Under the pieces are notes generated by a model. The model had not been told where the DNA came from. It did not search any database and was given only the letters and a program-made list of their open reading frames with translations. From Bacteroidales bacterium UBA1722 (lineage in GTDB: Bacteria; Bacteroidota; Bacteroidia; Bacteroidales; UBA932): 7,801 bases of DNA. The DNA is taken from positions 2,227-10,027 of the forward strand of contig DCIQ01000116.1 of NCBI GenBank assembly GCA_002317435.1, written 5' to 3'. Of the stretch, positions 5,352-7,801 are shown in pieces. Within the stretch, counting starts at the first letter, position 1. Every line of letters starts with the position of its first letter. The translations under genes were made by a program, and so were the position numbers.

Positions 5352-6194
5352 GTGGCAGAGACTGAAATGACTTTTTGGGAGCATCTGGACGAACTCAGAA
5401 AGGTGCTTTTCCATTCTTTGTGGGCCATCATGATATTTATGGTGGCCATATTCGTATGTAAGGATTTCGTTTTCGACAGGATTATTCTGGCTCCCCTGGA
5501 CAGCGATTTTGTGCTCTACAGGGCGTTTAATGCACTTCTGGGCATATTCGGCATTCCTTCTCTGGAGGATTTCAAGGTGGAGCTGGTGAACATAGACCTC
5601 GCGGCCCAGTTCTTCATTCATGTGAAAATCTCATTCTTCCTCGGACTGGTGGTGGCCGCCCCGTATATTTTTTATGAATTGTGGGGATTTCTCAGGCCTG
5701 CACTCTATCCGAATGAGAAGACTGCCGTGAAGTCGGCGTTCGGTTTCGCCGCCGTCCTGTTCTACTGCGGGGTGCTGGTGGGATATTTTCTCATATTCCC
5801 TCTTACGCTCAGATTTCTGGGTACATACCAGGTCAGCGATACTGTAGCGAATCAGATCGCCCTGCAGTCCTACATCTCGATGTTCGTCGGACTTATTTTC
5901 ATTATGGGGATAGTGTTCGAGATGCCTATGCTGGCGGCTCTTCTTTCCAGACTCGGTATAATCAATAAGCAACTTCTTCAGAAATACCGCAAGCATGCCG
6001 TAATAGTTCTGTTGATTCTGGCTGCCGTAATCACTCCTTCGGGGGATGCATTCACGCTTTTCGCGGTGGGACTGCCACTTTACGGACTGTATGAAGTGTC
6101 CATCGCCGTCTGCAAATCCGCTTCTGCGGAGGAACTGGCCGATATGAAAGAGGCTGAAGAGGAGGAGAAAAGCGAAGGGGAATCCGCGAAATGA
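5352..6194 (+). CDS. tatC: Sec-independent translocase subunit TatC
   Basis: TatC is the polytopic inner-membrane receptor that recognises the twin-arginine signal and recruits TatA. The 280-residue protein has the family plan. A cytoplasmic TFWEHLDELRKVL (about 7-19) precedes TM1 (about 20-36). A long periplasmic loop follows (about 38-87), then TM2 (about 88-108). The conserved cytoplasmic FLRPALYPNEK (113-123, with E122) is next. The remaining membrane segments are at about 126-152, 172-195, 214-227 and 231-254, with FEMPM at 189-193 and TPSGDAF at 228-234. The tail (about 259-280) is strongly acidic. I chose the GTG at 5352 because a G-rich Shine-Dalgarno-like site lies 8 nt upstream. The ATG at 5367 would shorten the protein by five residues without touching the family core. 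The stop codon overlaps the next gene's start in an ATGA. Confidence 0.95.
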   Translation: MAETEMTFWEHLDELRKVLFHSLWAIMIFMVAIFVCKDFVFDRIILAPLDSDFVLYRAFNALLGIFGIPSLEDFKVELVNIDLAAQFFIHVKISFFLGLVVAAPYIFYELWGFLRPALYPNEKTAVKSAFGFAAVLFYCGVLVGYFLIFPLTLRFLGTYQVSDTVANQIALQSYISMFVGLIFIMGIVFEMPMLAALLSRLGIINKQLLQKYRKHAVIVLLILAAVITPSGDAFTLFAVGLPLYGLYEVSIAVCKSASAEELADMKEAEEEEKSEGESAK

Positions 6195-7801
6195 TATCTG
6201 TAGATAATCTGACTGTCGCCTACGGAGGTTTTACTCTTCTTGATGAGATAAGTTTTCATATCAGCGACGGGGAACACGTGGCCCTGACTGGAAAGAACGG
6301 TGCGGGGAAGTCCACTATCCTGAAACTTATTATGGGGATAGATTCCCCTACGAAGGGGACTGTGACGAAGCCTCACGGGTTTACCATAGGGTATCTTCCT
6401 CAGATAATGGAGTATTCGAAGGAGAAGAGCGTCATAGATGAGACTATGACGGCTTTTTCCGATATGTTCTCCATGAGTGCCAGGGTGGATGAGATAAACG
6501 TGCAGCTGGCCGAGAGGACTGATTATGAATCAGCAGGATACCATAAACTGATAGAAGAGCTTAACGACCTGAACGACAGGCTTGCCCTCACTGCCACCGA
6601 GTCCCCGAGACTGGCAGCGGAGAAGACTCTTATGGGACTGGGGTTCCATCGGGACGAACTGGAGCGGAGACGCAGTACGTTCTCCCAAGGGTGGAATATG
6701 CGTGTAGAACTGGCCAAGGTGCTGCTCCACAGACCGGATATGCTGCTTCTGGACGAGCCCACCAACCATCTGGATATCGAATCCATAATGTGGCTGGAGG
6801 ATTATCTTCACTCATACAGGGGGTCTCTTCTGCTTATTTCACACGACCGAAGGTTTCTGGACAGTGTCACTACCCGTACCATAGAGGTGATGCTCGGGAA
6901 GATTCACGACTATAAGGTCTCCTATACCAAATACGTGGAGCTCCGCAAGGAGAGGATGGAGCAGCAGCGTGCCGCTTATGAAAACCAGCAGAGACTCATC
7001 GAGAAGAGTGAGGAGTTTATCGAGAGGTTCCGTTATAAACCCACCAAATCGAATCAGGTCCAGTCCCGTATCAAACAGTTGGACAAACTGGAGAGGATAG
7101 AGATGGAGGAGGAGGACAATTCGACGCTGTGCGTGAAGTTCCAGCCGGCCCCGCGAAGCGGACAGGTGGTTTTTCAAGCTAAGGATTTGGATGCAGGATA
7201 TGTCTCATCTTCAGGCGAAAAGAAAGTGTTGTCGAAAGCGAACATTATAGTGGAAAGAGGGGAGAAAGTGGCCTTCGTGGGACGTAATGGAGAAGGAAAA
7301 TCCACTTTGATGAAAGTAATCACAGGGGAGTTGGATCCTCTGGGAGGTGAAGCCGTTCACGGATATAATGTGGCACTGGGATATTATGCGCAGAATCAGG
7401 AGGATGTCCTCAATAAGCAGGATACCGTATTCGAAACCCTCGACAGGGTGGCTGTCGGAGATATCCGCACCCGCCTCCGGGATATTCTGGGAGCCTTCCT
7501 CTTCAGAGGTAATGACATAGACAAGAAAGTGGCTGTCCTCAGCGGAGGGGAGCGTTCGCGTCTGGCTATGGCCAAACTGATACTTCAGCCGTATAATCTT
7601 CTCGCACTCGATGAGCCGACCAACCATATGGACATCCGTTCGAAGGATATCCTCAAGCAGGCTCTCCAGAAATACGATGGAACTCTGGTGATAGTATCAC
7701 ACGACAGAGATTTCCTCGACGGACTGGTCGACAAGGTATATGAGTTTAAGAACGGTTCCATAAAGGAATATCTCGGCGGGGTACAGGATTTTCTCGAAAA
7801 G
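6191..7801 (+). CDS. ABC-F family ATPase, partial (3' end beyond window)
   Basis: This frame is open from the ATG at 6191 to the window edge, giving 537 residues and no stop. ABC-F proteins are soluble, lack membrane domains, and act at the ribosomal E site on stalled or initiating ribosomes. NBD1 has Walker A GKNGAGKST (34-42), signature FSQGW (164-168), Walker B LLLDEP (185-190, catalytic E189) and switch H218. The charged inter-domain linker (about 240-325) includes an FIERFRYKPTKSNQVQSRIK segment, the part that contacts P-site tRNA in this family. NBD2 has Walker A GRNGEGKST (364-372), signature LSGGE (450-454), Walker B LALDEP (471-476, E475) and switch H504. Roughly 100 C-terminal residues are probably missing, judging by family length. 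The start overlaps the tatC stop by 4 nt (ATGA), and AAGGGGA lies about 9 nt upstream, so coupled translation is likely. The sequence looks like a housekeeping translation factor of the YheS/YdiF kind, not a known resistance ABC-F, but I cannot fix the subgroup. Confidence 0.93.
   Translation, partial: MISVDNLTVAYGGFTLLDEISFHISDGEHVALTGKNGAGKSTILKLIMGIDSPTKGTVTKPHGFTIGYLPQIMEYSKEKSVIDETMTAFSDMFSMSARVDEINVQLAERTDYESAGYHKLIEELNDLNDRLALTATESPRLAAEKTLMGLGFHRDELERRRSTFSQGWNMRVELAKVLLHRPDMLLLDEPTNHLDIESIMWLEDYLHSYRGSLLLISHDRRFLDSVTTRTIEVMLGKIHDYKVSYTKYVELRKERMEQQRAAYENQQRLIEKSEEFIERFRYKPTKSNQVQSRIKQLDKLERIEMEEEDNSTLCVKFQPAPRSGQVVFQAKDLDAGYVSSSGEKKVLSKANIIVERGEKVAFVGRNGEGKSTLMKVITGELDPLGGEAVHGYNVALGYYAQNQEDVLNKQDTVFETLDRVAVGDIRTRLRDILGAFLFRGNDIDKKVAVLSGGERSRLAMAKLILQPYNLLALDEPTNHMDIRSKDILKQALQKYDGTLVIVSHDRDFLDGLVDKVYEFKNGSIKEYLGGVQDFLEK

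Overview
The window looks like a piece of a Bacteroidota chromosome, probably order Bacteroidales. Three things point there. The proteins have Bacteroidota-type sequences: DUF3467, a Rossmann/DUF2520 protein, KdsC, ValRS and a two-NBD ABC-F protein. Both candidate promoters match the Bacteroidota -7 consensus TAnnTTTG rather than TATAAT. Most start codons also lack a strong Shine-Dalgarno sequence. The taxonomic call rests on recall of these families, not on a search.

Layout. Positions 1-259 are non-coding and hold the end of a palindromic repeat, a small hairpin and two tandem copies of a 50-nt imperfect palindrome. A three-gene set then reads leftwards on the minus strand: a DUF3467 protein (2049-1729), a Rossmann/DUF2520 protein (1725-841) and KdsC (802-260). 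A 361-nt divergent intergenic region (2050-2410) carries a candidate promoter in each direction, a palindromic repeat and a pair of degenerate direct repeats. On the plus strand follow valS (2411-5062), tatA (5098-5334), tatC (5352-6194) and an ABC-F ATPase (from 6191, running off the right edge at codon 537). The last four are closely spaced: 35 nt, 17 nt, then a 4-nt ATGA overlap. They could form one transcript.

How the genes work together. KdsC makes free KDO for lipopolysaccharide core or lipid A assembly. ValRS charges tRNA-Val and the ABC-F protein acts on ribosomes, so both serve translation. TatA and TatC form a minimal twin-arginine export system with no TatB in view. The DUF3467 and DUF2520 proteins have no established role. 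Their tight spacing suggests co-expression with each other, while kdsC is separated by a hairpin.

Nothing in the coding content is a new defence or mobile system; these are ordinary housekeeping genes. The parts most worth a second look are non-coding: the three copies of a TTTCGC/GCGAAA palindrome placed at gene boundaries, the tandem 50-nt hairpins downstream of kdsC, and the repeat pair upstream of valS.
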